From positions 1-64,000 of the forward strand of contig NZ_PYMH01000015.1 of assembly GCF_003025555.1 (NCBI RefSeq): a stretch of 64,000 nucleotides of DNA, read 5' to 3'. The translations under genes were made by a program, and so were the position numbers. The notes under the pieces were generated by a model. The model made no database searches. It was not told the DNA's origin and saw only the letters and a program-made list of their open reading frames with translations. Below are positions 6,612 through 16,168 of the stretch, one piece after another; the stretch's first letter is position 1; every line of letters starts with the position of its first letter. The DNA comes from Photobacterium lutimaris (GTDB lineage Bacteria; Pseudomonadota; Gammaproteobacteria; Enterobacterales; Vibrionaceae).

Positions 6612-8327
6612 ATGAATATACCTTTTTTGCGGTATGGCCTGGCAACACTTGCGCTCACCGTTGCTATACCGGCTTCAGCCGCGACCTCTTTGAAGATAAA
6701 AGGGTTAAAAGGAAGCCTCAAGGACAATGTTGATGCGTATGTATCAGCGATCCCTGAAAATGATTACAGCACTTCCTTGCGCTTTCGCGAGCAACTCGAG
6801 GGAGAGATCCGCGATGCACTCAAAGCATTGGGACGTTACAACCCCAACATTATTTTTTCTGAAGCTGAAGATAGCAGTGAATTGATCGTGCAGGTGGAGG
6901 CCGGCCCGAAGACAACGATAACTCGCAGTAATATTGTATTAACCGGGATGGCAAAGGATGATCCTGATTTTATTGCTCTTGTTCGTACCAGTGGATTGGG
7001 CGTCAGTCAAACGCTCAACCACGGAAAATACGAGTCTTTGAAATCGTCACTGATCAGTTTGGCGTTGAGAAAGGGCTATTTTGATGGCGAATTGAAGGTA
7101 AGCCGTTTGGAGGTTGTCCCGAGCCGTAACGAAGCATTCATTACGATTGAATACGCTTCAGGCCAGCGCTATAACTTTGGTGAAACAGTTTTCGAAGGCA
7201 GCCAGATTGAGCTAGATCGTCTGGAATCACTTATGCCCTACGAGGAGGGTGACCCATACCTCGCCTCCACATTAGGTGAGTTTAACCAGCGTCTATCTAA
7301 TGTTGGCTGGTTCTCTTCGATTTTCGTTGGTGGTGAAATTGCCAACCTCAAAGACGAAGAAATTCCTGTCAGCGTGGTGGTCAAGCCGCAAGTTAAAAAC
7401 CAAATTGAAACCGGTATTGGTTATTCGACTGATGTGGGTCCTCGCCTGAAGTTCAACTGGCGTAAACCTTGGCTAAATAGCAAGGGCCACAGCTTGAGTA
7501 TAAAAACAGAGTTGTCTGAGATACAGCCGAAAATTGAAGCGACCTATAAAATCCCGCTTGATGATGTCTTGAATGATTATTACCAAATCGTAGGCGGGAT
7601 CCGCTATGTCGACAACCACGATACCATCAGTACTGAAACCAATTTGGCCGTCGAGCGGCACTGGCGATTGGAGTCTGGCTGGAAACGAATCGCTTCAATG
7701 CGCTTGCTCTATGAAGACTATACCCAAGGTAAAACTGAAAGTGGCAATTTGTTTATGGTGATCCCAGGGATCAGTTATGACAAAACACGTCTTCGTGGTG
7801 GCGCTATGCCGACGTGGGGGGATAAGCAGCTGATCTCAATTGAGTATTCAGATCCGGTATTAGGCTCAGATACTCGTTTGACACGATTACGTGGACGCTC
7901 TGCCTGGATCCGGAGTTCGGGGGATAATCACCGAGGGTTGTTCAGGGTGGACGGCGGTGCGGTGTTTGCCGAGAGCCTGACAGATATTCCGCCTTCAATG
8001 CGCTTTTTTATTGGTGGTGACAACAGCCTGCGAGGTTACAGCTACGAGTCAATTTCGCCACGTAATGAGCTAGGTCTTAGGGAAGGGGGTAAGTATATGC
8101 TTACTTCCTCGCTTGAATATCAGTACCGGGTATATGGCAATTGGTGGGGAGCCGTATTTTATGATTATGGCTCGGCCTGGAATGATAGTCCTGAATGGCT
8201 GGCGGGCACCGGGGTAGGTGTTCGCTGGGCATCACCTGTGGGCCCCATCCGTGTTGATTTTGCTTGGGGACTGGATAAAGAAAAAGATAAATTCCAGCTC
8301 CACTTTGTATTGGGGCCAGAGATATGA
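6612..8327 (+). CDS. tamA: Autotransporter assembly factor TamA (Omp85 family)
   Basis: A 571-residue outer-membrane protein. Residues 1-23 are a signal peptide ending ASA-AT. Three POTRA domains fill about residues 25-260, and a 16-strand Omp85 barrel follows; the loop-6 LRGY motif is at about residue 473, and the protein ends in a beta-strand. With TamB it forms a complex that spans the envelope and helps place some outer-membrane proteins; TamB is also implicated in phospholipid transport. The gene overlaps tamB by four bases (ATGA). The ribosome site is weak (AAGTAAATAAGA). Confidence 0.96.
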   Translation: MNIPFLRYGLATLALTVAIPASAATSLKIKGLKGSLKDNVDAYVSAIPENDYSTSLRFREQLEGEIRDALKALGRYNPNIIFSEAEDSSELIVQVEAGPKTTITRSNIVLTGMAKDDPDFIALVRTSGLGVSQTLNHGKYESLKSSLISLALRKGYFDGELKVSRLEVVPSRNEAFITIEYASGQRYNFGETVFEGSQIELDRLESLMPYEEGDPYLASTLGEFNQRLSNVGWFSSIFVGGEIANLKDEEIPVSVVVKPQVKNQIETGIGYSTDVGPRLKFNWRKPWLNSKGHSLSIKTELSEIQPKIEATYKIPLDDVLNDYYQIVGGIRYVDNHDTISTETNLAVERHWRLESGWKRIASMRLLYEDYTQGKTESGNLFMVIPGISYDKTRLRGGAMPTWGDKQLISIEYSDPVLGSDTRLTRLRGRSAWIRSSGDNHRGLFRVDGGAVFAESLTDIPPSMRFFIGGDNSLRGYSYESISPRNELGLREGGKYMLTSSLEYQYRVYGNWWGAVFYDYGSAWNDSPEWLAGTGVGVRWASPVGPIRVDFAWGLDKEKDKFQLHFVLGPEI

Positions 8328-11300
8328 TTTGGGTAAAGCGTTTGGCTATCGCCTTGTTGGCACTATTGATAGTGGTAGTTATTGCCATTGCAGCACTGCT
8401 GTATACCCCGGCAGGGATAAAAGTTGCAGTATGGGGGGCGCAGAAAGTCTTGCCGTCACTGAGTATTGGATCCACTCAAGGGAGTTTGTTGAATGGCTTT
8501 TCCTTGCAGCAGGTAAATTATAGCGATGACAGTATCGACTTATCGCTAGCGCGGTTGGCCTTGGACATAGAAGACAGTTGCTTGCTAACTCCTGCGGTGT
8601 GTATTTCCGAACTTGCGGTATCCGGGGTGCGTTTTTCGATGCCGGAATTGCCTCCGACAACAGAAGAGAACGAGGAAGACGTTCCTTCCGAACCGATGGC
8701 AGAAATTAACTTGCCGGTTCCTATCAGCCTTTCCCGTTTGGTTCTGGATGATATTGAGCTTGATGTCTTGGGTAATAAGGTCGCCTGGCAACACTTTTCG
8801 AGTGCGGCAGATATGCAGGGGGATACACTTACTCTCAGGCCGACAGACTGGAAGAAGATTGATCTTACTCTGGCGCCAGCCAGCTCTGAGTCGATAGAGG
8901 CTGCTGAGCCGGAGCCTACAGCACCGCAGCCGATTGTGTTGCCCGAAGTCATTATTCCACTCGCGGTGGAGATCCAACGCTTTACCGTTGAGGAATTCAC
9001 GCTGCATGGCGAGACGCCTCAGACGGTCAAAAAACTGGAATTGATAGCCACGGCGAAAGGCAGCGAGGTGGCCGTTGAGAAGCTGGAGGTTTCAGCACCT
9101 CAGGCAGAGCTGATGGCCGATGCCAAAATCGCACTGACTGGTGATTATCCGCTGGCGATCAAGGCCGATGTTGCCATCAATATGGCCCCATTGAAAGACC
9201 ATCACCTTGCGCTCAATGCTGATGGCAGTGTGGCCAATTTGATTCTGGATGCCCGTGTCAAAGGGACGCTGGACGCTTGGTTGAAAGGGCGTTTGTCGGC
9301 GTTGGATCCGGCATTACCTTTTGACCTCTCCCTTGAGAGTCAGCATCTACAGTGGCCAATTGATAGCGAGCCTGATTTCGAGGTGAAAGAGACGCACCTG
9401 TCGGCCAAGGGCAGCCTTGATGGTTACAGTTTCACACTCAAAAGCCAGATTGATGGTAAGCCGATGCCTGGCGTCGGCGCTGAGCTGGTGGGTAAAGGTA
9501 GCCTTGAGGATGTTGAGCTGAGCCGTCTTACTATTGATACCTTAGGTGGGGGTATCTCCGGTAATGCAAAAGCGAGTTGGAAAGACTTGGTAAGCTGGCA
9601 AGGTGAGCTGGCCTTTAGCCATATTCAGCCGGGCTTGGAATGGACGGATGTACCCGGTGATTTAAGTGGTAAGTTGCGGACATCCGGTGGGCTTACCTCC
9701 CAGGGGGGCTGGTTCGTCGAGTTGCCTGAATTGCTTGTTGATGGTGTCGTGATGGACCAACAGCTCGATCTTGCTGGGCAACTGTCAGCCAAAGATACTG
9801 CTGGCAAGGGAGAGTTTCAGCTCGATACCCAAGGCTTGATGCTGAAGCATGGGCCGAACGGGTTTTCAGCCAAAGGCAAGCTGACCAAAACATGGGATAT
9901 GGCGGTTGATATCAATGCTCCGGATCTATCTCAATCCCTGCCTGGTTTGCGCGGCAGTGTGAAGGGGAATATTCAGCTGAAAGGAAAAATGGCTGAGCCG
10001 GATTTGGATGTCGATTTGGTCGGTAAGGGCTTGGGCTGGGAAGAGCTGGCCTCGCTCGAGATGCTGACGCTGAAAGGGCAAATCACCCCAATGCCAGCAC
10101 TGGATGCCGATGTTAGCCTGACAGCTTCAGGCGGTCGCTATGATACTTTTACCCTAAAAGATCTATCGCTGTTATTCCAAGGGAGCGAAAAGCAACATCA
10201 GCTGGTGCTTGATGTGAATGCCGAGCCGGTCAGTACGGCATTGCGCCTGCAAGGAGAACTCGACAGGGATAAAGGCTGGCGTGGAGTACTTCAGCAAGGC
10301 GAAATTGATACTGAGCTAGGCGTTTGGAAGCTTGATCGCTCCACAGCGCTTGGCTACCGATTTGATAAGCAATTGGCCAGTGTTGCGGCTCACTGCTGGG
10401 AACAAGACCGAGGTAAAGCAGCACTGTGTTTAACCCAGAATATGGAAGCCGGTGCGAGCGGGCGCGCCAATGTGACGTTGAGCAATGTTAGCTTCGATAT
10501 GCTGGCTCCCTATTTGCCGGATACGATTGAGCTCAAAGGCAGTGCAGGAGCGCAGGCTGAAGTCGCATGGGCACCGAAGTCTGCACCGTATGTTAAAGCC
10601 AGTGTTAATTTACCTGCCGGTAGTGTGACTCAGCAGCAAGACCCAGATTTGGAGCCTGTCACTGTGGCTTGGGACAAGGTGGCGGTGAATGCCGAGGTTA
10701 AGCAAGATACCCTTATTGCTGATTGGCTCTTTGCTATCCGTAACAATGGAGACTTGAGCGGGCGTGCCAAGATCGCTTCTTTGAGTGGCGACCAGCAACT
10801 GGATGCCAATTTGAAGTTGGATCGCTTCATGCTTGGGTTCCTCAAGCCCTTATTAATGGACTACCACAGCTTCGATGGCCAGATTGATGCCGACCTCTCG
10901 TTAACGGGGCCGGTGATGCACCCTGCGGTTAATGGCTTGCTCAAAGTCAGTAACGTTAAAGCGTCTGGGCGGACCGTGCCGTTGGATGTGGACAAAGCCG
11001 ACATTACAGCCACCTTCAGTGGGTATCAGGCTCAGCTTAGTGGTGAAGTGGTGACACCGGATGGTAAGTTAAATATCACCGGTGACGGTAACTGGCAAGA
11101 TCTGGCTAATTGGCGTGGCCAACTTGGAGTCAACGGTCGGGAGCTTGAAGTGACATTACCGCCATTGCTGGCTGTAAAGGTGTCGCCGGATTTGACTATC
11201 AAGGCAACGCCGAAGCAAGCCGAGATCACGGGTAGCGTGGGTATTCCCTGGGGACGAATTACCGTTGATCAGCTGCCGGAGTCTGCTGTCTCGGTGTCGG

Positions 11301-12076
11301 ATGATGAGATCTTGCTCAATGACGATCTGCAGCCAGTTGAAACTGACAAGCCAATCCCGTTTAATCTTAAGACTAATGTGCTGGTAAGAATTGGTAACGA
11401 CGTCAAGCTGTCGGCTTTCGGGCTTAAAGCTGGACTGGTGGGGGACTTGAATGTCCGTCAGGATGACAAAGGCCCGTTGGTATACGGTGAAATCAACCTG
11501 CGCAATGGTACTTATCGTTCTTTTGCTCAGGAGTTGGTGATCCGTAAAGGGCAGATCTTGTTTAATGGCCCGGCCGATCAGCCATATTTATCGATTGAGG
11601 CGATTCGCAATCCAGACAACATTGAAGGTGACGTCATTGCTGGATTACGTGTAACAGGACCTGCGGATGAGCCTAGGGTGGATATCTTTTCAGATCCGGC
11701 AATGCCGCAACAAAATGCCCTGTCCTATATTTTACGGGGAAAGGATTTGGATAGTGAATCGGGTGATAGTAGTGATGCTATGGCAACGACATTGCTCACT
11801 ATGGGCCTAGCGCAGAGTGGCCAGCTTGTGGGCAATGTTGGAGAAGCATTTGGTGTTCAGGATCTGGCGCTGGATACAGCAGGTTCAGGCGATGATACCC
11901 AAGTGACAATCAGTGGTTATATTGCTCCGGGTTTACAGGTGAAGTATGGCGTGGGTATTTTCAACTCCATTCCGGAATTTACCGTGCGTTACCGCTTGAT
12001 GAAAGATCTCTATATCGAAGTGGTCTCGGGCCTAGACAGTGCGGCTGACTTGCTGTACCAGTTCGAGTTTAACTAA
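8324..12076 (+). CDS. tamB: Translocation and assembly module protein TamB
   Basis: A 1250-residue AsmA-like protein, the inner-membrane partner of TamA. Residues 5-27 are the only membrane anchor. The long periplasmic part is made of repeating beta-rich units, the expected hydrophobic beta-taco groove that can carry lipids between membranes. A Pro/Glu-rich stretch at about residues 110-125 and another at 185-200 interrupt the first part. The C-terminal DUF490 region (about 900-1250) contains GEINLRNGTY, VTGPADEPRV and a final YQFEFN strand that docks to TamA. Length is near the E. coli protein (1259). Translation is coupled to tamA. Confidence 0.96.
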   Translation: MIWVKRLAIALLALLIVVVIAIAALLYTPAGIKVAVWGAQKVLPSLSIGSTQGSLLNGFSLQQVNYSDDSIDLSLARLALDIEDSCLLTPAVCISELAVSGVRFSMPELPPTTEENEEDVPSEPMAEINLPVPISLSRLVLDDIELDVLGNKVAWQHFSSAADMQGDTLTLRPTDWKKIDLTLAPASSESIEAAEPEPTAPQPIVLPEVIIPLAVEIQRFTVEEFTLHGETPQTVKKLELIATAKGSEVAVEKLEVSAPQAELMADAKIALTGDYPLAIKADVAINMAPLKDHHLALNADGSVANLILDARVKGTLDAWLKGRLSALDPALPFDLSLESQHLQWPIDSEPDFEVKETHLSAKGSLDGYSFTLKSQIDGKPMPGVGAELVGKGSLEDVELSRLTIDTLGGGISGNAKASWKDLVSWQGELAFSHIQPGLEWTDVPGDLSGKLRTSGGLTSQGGWFVELPELLVDGVVMDQQLDLAGQLSAKDTAGKGEFQLDTQGLMLKHGPNGFSAKGKLTKTWDMAVDINAPDLSQSLPGLRGSVKGNIQLKGKMAEPDLDVDLVGKGLGWEELASLEMLTLKGQITPMPALDADVSLTASGGRYDTFTLKDLSLLFQGSEKQHQLVLDVNAEPVSTALRLQGELDRDKGWRGVLQQGEIDTELGVWKLDRSTALGYRFDKQLASVAAHCWEQDRGKAALCLTQNMEAGASGRANVTLSNVSFDMLAPYLPDTIELKGSAGAQAEVAWAPKSAPYVKASVNLPAGSVTQQQDPDLEPVTVAWDKVAVNAEVKQDTLIADWLFAIRNNGDLSGRAKIASLSGDQQLDANLKLDRFMLGFLKPLLMDYHSFDGQIDADLSLTGPVMHPAVNGLLKVSNVKASGRTVPLDVDKADITATFSGYQAQLSGEVVTPDGKLNITGDGNWQDLANWRGQLGVNGRELEVTLPPLLAVKVSPDLTIKATPKQAEITGSVGIPWGRITVDQLPESAVSVSDDEILLNDDLQPVETDKPIPFNLKTNVLVRIGNDVKLSAFGLKAGLVGDLNVRQDDKGPLVYGEINLRNGTYRSFAQELVIRKGQILFNGPADQPYLSIEAIRNPDNIEGDVIAGLRVTGPADEPRVDIFSDPAMPQQNALSYILRGKDLDSESGDSSDAMATTLLTMGLAQSGQLVGNVGEAFGVQDLALDTAGSGDDTQVTISGYIAPGLQVKYGVGIFNSIPEFTVRYRLMKDLYIEVVSGLDSAADLLYQFEFN

Positions 12077-12094
12077 TACGAGACTGAGAACTTT

Positions 12095-12445
12095 TTGAAA
12101 GTCTTTGTCTACGGGACGTTGCGTGAAGGGGAAGCCAATGCAGGCTTCCTCAAAGGAGCGGTCAAGCTGGGAAAAGAGCGTCTAGCCGAAGGCTATATGC
12201 TCTACAGCCTAGGTACGTACCCTGGCGCAATTACGTCACCGGATGGAGGGCCGCTCTGGGGGGAGGTGTATCAAATAAATGCGTGTATCTTACAGGCGCT
12301 CGATTGGCTCGAAGAGTATCCGGTTGAGTATGATCGAGTTGAAATCTCTACATCATATGGCAAGGCATGGATATACCTGTATAACCCTTCGGTAAGCAAC
12401 TTACCGGTGATCGAAAGTGGTGATTGGTGCCAGCGTATTGATTAA
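12095..12445 (+). CDS. ytfP: Gamma-glutamylcyclotransferase-fold protein YtfP
   Basis: A 116-residue protein of the YtfP/BtrG family. The substrate-loop motif VYGTLREG is at residues 4-11 and a conserved acidic segment DWLEEYP follows near residue 70. Family members have the gamma-glutamylcyclotransferase fold, but the natural substrate of YtfP is not known. The start is TTG at 12095, 18 bases after the tamB stop, and no better start fits because the VYGTL strand begins the fold. It follows tamAB as in E. coli and should be the third gene of that operon. Confidence 0.88.
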   Translation: MKVFVYGTLREGEANAGFLKGAVKLGKERLAEGYMLYSLGTYPGAITSPDGGPLWGEVYQINACILQALDWLEEYPVEYDRVEISTSYGKAWIYLYNPSVSNLPVIESGDWCQRID

Positions 12446-12454
12446 GTCTGATTG

Positions 12455-12823
12455 TTATTTTGGCATAGCTTTGATTAATGCCTTATAGCTTTCCCCGTTG
12501 TAAATGTTGGAGTAGCCAAGTTTATAGAGGACTTCTTCGGCAATCCCAGAGCGGCGGCCAGAGCGGCAGTATATAAATAGTGATTGGCTTTTATCTGGGG
12601 CAAAAGTGGTCAGCAGCTCTATTTGCTCGTAAGGTATGTTGATCGCGCTTGGAAGATGGCCTTCGATAAACTCCTCGTGGGAGCGAACATCGATGATCAT
12701 TGGCTTACCAGAATGTGTACCATGGTAAGACTGCCAAAACACCTCAGGTGTTACAACTTCTGCTATAGATGTGTTGGCTATCGAGCCCAACAGAAAAGCA
12801 GTGGCTATCAATAGCCTTTGCAT
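12455..12823 (-). CDS. Periplasmic rhodanese-like protein
   Basis: A 122-residue single-domain rhodanese with an N-terminal signal peptide (hydrophobic residues 4-20). The active-site loop CRSGRRSG at about residues 90-97 carries the catalytic Cys, and IDVRSHEEFIEGHLPSAINIP is the usual CH2A-type block before it. It resembles PspE/GlpE-type thiosulfate sulfurtransferases; secretion points to PspE. The physiological sulfur acceptor is unknown. The gene is convergent with ytfP and follows ppa on the same strand after a GC-rich hairpin. Confidence 0.9.
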   Translation of the reverse strand: MQRLLIATAFLLGSIANTSIAEVVTPEVFWQSYHGTHSGKPMIIDVRSHEEFIEGHLPSAINIPYEQIELLTTFAPDKSQSLFIYCRSGRRSGIAEEVLYKLGYSNIYNGESYKALIKAMPK

Positions 12824-12846
12824 AGATAGGATACCTCTTTAACTAT

Positions 12847-12865
12847 CCCGGGCTTTCTGCCCGGG
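12847..12865 (-). terminator. GC-rich hairpin after ppa
   Basis: A seven-pair stem CCCGGGC / GCCCGGG with a five-base loop lies between the ppa stop and the rhodanese start. No T-run follows on the minus strand, so termination may be partial. Confidence 0.5.
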
Positions 12866-12879
12866 TGTTTGTCGCGTTG

Positions 12880-13410
12880 CTATTTATCTTGGGCGCGTTT
12901 GAATGATTCTAGGATCTCTTCCTTAGCAGCGGCAGCATCTGCCCAGCCTTCTACTTTCACCCATTTCCCAGGCTCAAGCTCTTTGTAACGCTCGAAGAAG
13001 TGGGTTATTTGGGCCTTTAATAGTTCAGGAAGATCGTTCACATCCCGAATGTGTTCATATTCCTTGGTAAGCTTGCTGTGGGGCACAGCAACAACTTTTG
13101 CATCTTCGCCTGATTCGTCAGACATTTTTAGCACCCCTACTGGACGGCAGCGGATCACTGAGCCTGGAACCAAGGGAAAAGGTGTGGGGACGAGCACATC
13201 AACCGGGTCACCATCGAGTGATAGGGTATGGTTTACATAGCCGTAGTTACATGGATAAAACATTGGTGTAGACATAAACCGATCTACGAAAACGGCACCG
13301 CTGTCCTTGTCGACCTCATATTTGATTGGATCGGCATTGGCAGGGATTTCAATGACAACATAGATATCTTCGGGTATGTCCTTTCCAGCAGGGACCTGAT
13401 TCAGGCTCAT
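12880..13410 (-). CDS. ppa: Inorganic pyrophosphatase (family I)
   Basis: A 176-residue cytosolic enzyme that hydrolyses pyrophosphate to phosphate and so pulls nucleotide and amino-acid activating reactions forward. The family signature DGDPVDVLV lies at about residues 66-74, with its Mg-binding aspartates intact; ELDKDSGA-type (here EVDKDSGA), YPCNYGYV and a C-terminal KVEGWAD block complete the fold. Length equals the E. coli enzyme. The gene stands alone between fbp and the rhodanese, all on the minus strand. Confidence 0.98.
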   Translation of the reverse strand: MSLNQVPAGKDIPEDIYVVIEIPANADPIKYEVDKDSGAVFVDRFMSTPMFYPCNYGYVNHTLSLDGDPVDVLVPTPFPLVPGSVIRCRPVGVLKMSDESGEDAKVVAVPHSKLTKEYEHIRDVNDLPELLKAQITHFFERYKELEPGKWVKVEGWADAAAAKEEILESFKRAQDK

Positions 13411-13543
13411 CGTCTCTTCCTTTTGCTTGGTTAATCAATTGTTGGTGTTGTTGGAATTATAATACCAACAACCTTGTTTTATTGTCTAATTGCAATAAGT
13501 TGTCGGAGTAGTTAACACTTTGGCGAGGGAAGAGTGGCCGTAG

Positions 13544-13575
13544 GAAGAAAACAGGCTGAGAAACTCAGCCTGTTT
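13544..13575 (-). terminator. Terminator of fbp
   Basis: A perfect twelve-pair stem (AAACAGGCTGAG / CTCAGCCTGTTT) with a three-base loop stands just after the fbp stop. On the minus strand it ends in a T-rich TTTTCTTCC. Confidence 0.88.
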
Positions 13576-13581
13576 GTTTAC

Positions 13582-14598
13582 TTAGTCTTGATCGGGGAAT
13601 TCAGCCAAGAAAGCTTCGACTTTCTCTACCATGTTGGTTGAACCGACAAAGAAAGGTACGCGCTGATGGAGTTCCGTCGGTTTGATATCCATGATTCGAC
13701 CTACGCCATCTGAGGCTTTGCCGCCGGCTTGCTCAATCAGAAAAGCCATCGGGTTGCACTCATACAGTAGACGCAACTTACCGTTAGGGTGGGTTGCTGT
13801 ACTTGGGTACAGGTAGATCCCACCTTTTAACAGGTTACGGTGAAAATCCGATACCAGCGAACCAATATAGCGCGAGGTATATGGGCGGTCGTCTTCCGGT
13901 ACATTTTCCTGGCAAAACTTAATGTACTTTTTTACACCCATAGGGAAGCGGAAGTAGTTACCTTCGTTGATTGAGTAAATACGGCCGTCTTCTGGCGTTT
14001 GTAAGCTTTCGTGTGATAGACAGAAAACACCTAGAGATGGATCATAGGTAAAGCCGTGGACACCGTTACCTGTTGTATATACCAGCATGGTTGAAGAACC
14101 ATAAATGATATAACCAGCAGCAACTTGTTGGTTACCGGGCTGCAGGAAATCTTCTTCTGTCGCTGGTGTACCAACAGGGGATACCCTGCGGTAAACAGAG
14201 AAGATGGTACCAACGGAAACGTTTACGTCAATGTTCGAAGAACCATCCAGTGGGTCCATTAAAACAACGTATTTTGCGTTTTGGCTCAGCTCTTTGTTGA
14301 AAGAAACGGCTTCGTCTTCTTCTTCACTGGCTACACCGCACACCTGGTCACGGGCTTCCAGCGCAGCTTTGAACTTATCATTGGCATACACATCGAGTTT
14401 TTGCTGCTCTTCACCCTGTACATTTTCGCCACCGAACGCACCTGTAATATCAACCAAGCCAGCTTTGTTGATTTCACGGTTGACGATTTTGGCCGCAAGT
14501 TTAATTGAGCTCAGCAGGGAGGAAAGCTCACCGCTGGCGTGGGGGAAGTCGTGTTGTTTCTCGACAATGAACTCGCCAAGGGTTCTAATATCGGACAT
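13582..14598 (-). CDS. fbp: Fructose-1,6-bisphosphatase class 1
   Basis: A 338-residue gluconeogenic enzyme that removes the 1-phosphate of fructose-1,6-bisphosphate. The metal and substrate motif DPLDGSSNIDVN is at about residues 110-121; EEDE and GGKASDG match the family. Allosteric control by AMP is expected for this class. The start is placed at the ATG at 14598, seven bases after AAGGA; an upstream in-frame ATG would add five residues and destroy that spacing. Divergent from mpl, as in other Vibrionaceae and E. coli. Confidence 0.97.
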   Translation of the reverse strand: MSDIRTLGEFIVEKQHDFPHASGELSSLLSSIKLAAKIVNREINKAGLVDITGAFGGENVQGEEQQKLDVYANDKFKAALEARDQVCGVASEEEDEAVSFNKELSQNAKYVVLMDPLDGSSNIDVNVSVGTIFSVYRRVSPVGTPATEEDFLQPGNQQVAAGYIIYGSSTMLVYTTGNGVHGFTYDPSLGVFCLSHESLQTPEDGRIYSINEGNYFRFPMGVKKYIKFCQENVPEDDRPYTSRYIGSLVSDFHRNLLKGGIYLYPSTATHPNGKLRLLYECNPMAFLIEQAGGKASDGVGRIMDIKPTELHQRVPFFVGSTNMVEKVEAFLAEFPDQD

Positions 14599-14806
14599 AT
14601 ACAATCCTTGCATCTTGTTGTCATGGGGGCAGTTAAGTCAGGTACAATGTCTCTAATGGACAATTGTTATACCCAGATTGGCATTTCGCCTTTTTATAGT
14701 GTGTGCTCTATTTTGTATAAAATATTGTATATAAAGATCTTTTTTATGGTAACGAAGTAACGCATTAGCGTGAAATTAGTGAAAATTACCGAGTGAGCCG
14801 ACAGTT

Positions 14807-16168
14807 ATGCACATCCATATCCTAGGAATCTGTGGCACCTTCATGGGCGGAGCGGCAGTTCTTGCCCGTCAGTTGGGCCATAAAGTGACCGGCTGCGATG
14901 CCAATGTTTATCCGCCGATGAGTACGTTACTTGAGTCTCAAAGCATTGAAATAATTCAAGGTTATGATCCTTCTCAATTGGACCCAGCACCTGACTTAGT
15001 GGTGGTCGGCAATGCGATGAGCCGTGGTAACCCTTGCGTAGAGTATGTGTTGGATAAAAATCTGCGCTATACCTCGGGGCCACAGTGGCTGCAGGAGATC
15101 CTGTTGCATGACCGCTGGGTGCTGGCCGTTGCGGGTACCCATGGTAAGACCACTACAGCCAGCATGTTGGCCTGGGTTCTGGAAGATTGCGGATATAAAC
15201 CTGGTTTCTTAGTCGGGGGCGTACTTGGAAACTTCGGTGTTTCCGCGCGTTTAGGCGAAAGTATGTTCTTTGTCGTTGAGGCAGACGAATACGATAGTGC
15301 TTTTTTCGATAAACGTTCTAAGTTTGTTCATTATCGACCACGTACTCTGGTTATGAATAATTTGGAGTTTGACCACGCCGATATCTTTGATGACTTGAAG
15401 GCTATTCAACGCCAGTTCCATCATTTGGTCAGAACAGTACCGGGCAATGGCCGGATCCTCGTACCCAAAGGGGCCAAAGCGATTGACGAGACATTGGAAA
15501 TGGGCTGCTGGAGCGAGTTGGAATATATCGGTGAAGGTGGCCATTGGCAGGCCAACAAGCTTGATGCGGCCGGTAGCCGTTTTGATGTCTTGCTTGATGG
15601 AAGCAAGGTTGGAACGGTTGATTGGGACCTTATCGGTGATCACAATGTTAGCAACGCCCTGATGGCCATTGCGGCAGCCCGCCACGTTGGTGTCACCGCA
15701 GATTTGGCGTGTGAGGCATTGGGTAAGTTTATTAATACCAAGCGGCGCTTAGAGTTAAAAGGCGAGAAGGTTGGGGTGAAAGTCTATGATGATTTTGCCC
15801 ACCACCCGACGGCGGTGGAGCTGACGCTGGGCGGCCTGCGTGCAAAAGTGGGTCAGCAGCGTATTTTGGCGGTATTGGAGCCTCGCTCGAACACCATGAA
15901 GCTCGGAGTGCATAAATTGGATTTAGCCCCGGCGCTGGCAGCGGCCGATGAGGTCTTTATTTACCAACCTGATAATATTCCATGGTCGGTAGATGAAATC
16001 GCCGACCATTGTCAGCAGCCTAGCCATACCGATAGTGATCTGGACGCTTTGGTGAGCAAGGTTGTGGCAAGCGCGCGTCCGGGTGATAACATCCTGGTGA
16101 TGAGTAACGGTGGTTTTGGTGGTATTCACGGCAAACTGCTTGCAGCCTTGGAGCCAGCCGGTGAATAG
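14807..16168 (+). CDS. mpl: UDP-N-acetylmuramate:L-alanyl-gamma-D-glutamyl-meso-diaminopimelate ligase
   Basis: A 453-residue Mur-ligase homologue that joins recycled murein tripeptide to UDP-MurNAc, so feeding peptidoglycan recycling. The N-terminal nucleotide-binding motif HILGICGTFMGG is at residues 4-15; the ATP-binding P-loop GTHGKTTT is at about 110-117; VEADEYDSAFFDKR and the DDFAHHP block (about 327) are typical of Mpl. It overlaps the next gene, ubiX, by eight bases. Confidence 0.97.
   Translation: MHIHILGICGTFMGGAAVLARQLGHKVTGCDANVYPPMSTLLESQSIEIIQGYDPSQLDPAPDLVVVGNAMSRGNPCVEYVLDKNLRYTSGPQWLQEILLHDRWVLAVAGTHGKTTTASMLAWVLEDCGYKPGFLVGGVLGNFGVSARLGESMFFVVEADEYDSAFFDKRSKFVHYRPRTLVMNNLEFDHADIFDDLKAIQRQFHHLVRTVPGNGRILVPKGAKAIDETLEMGCWSELEYIGEGGHWQANKLDAAGSRFDVLLDGSKVGTVDWDLIGDHNVSNALMAIAAARHVGVTADLACEALGKFINTKRRLELKGEKVGVKVYDDFAHHPTAVELTLGGLRAKVGQQRILAVLEPRSNTMKLGVHKLDLAPALAAADEVFIYQPDNIPWSVDEIADHCQQPSHTDSDLDALVSKVVASARPGDNILVMSNGGFGGIHGKLLAALEPAGE

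Noticed and set aside
8379..9007. Several antisense frames over the start of tamB
   Set aside because: They are out-of-frame shadows of a long conserved gene and have no ribosome sites or recognisable domains.
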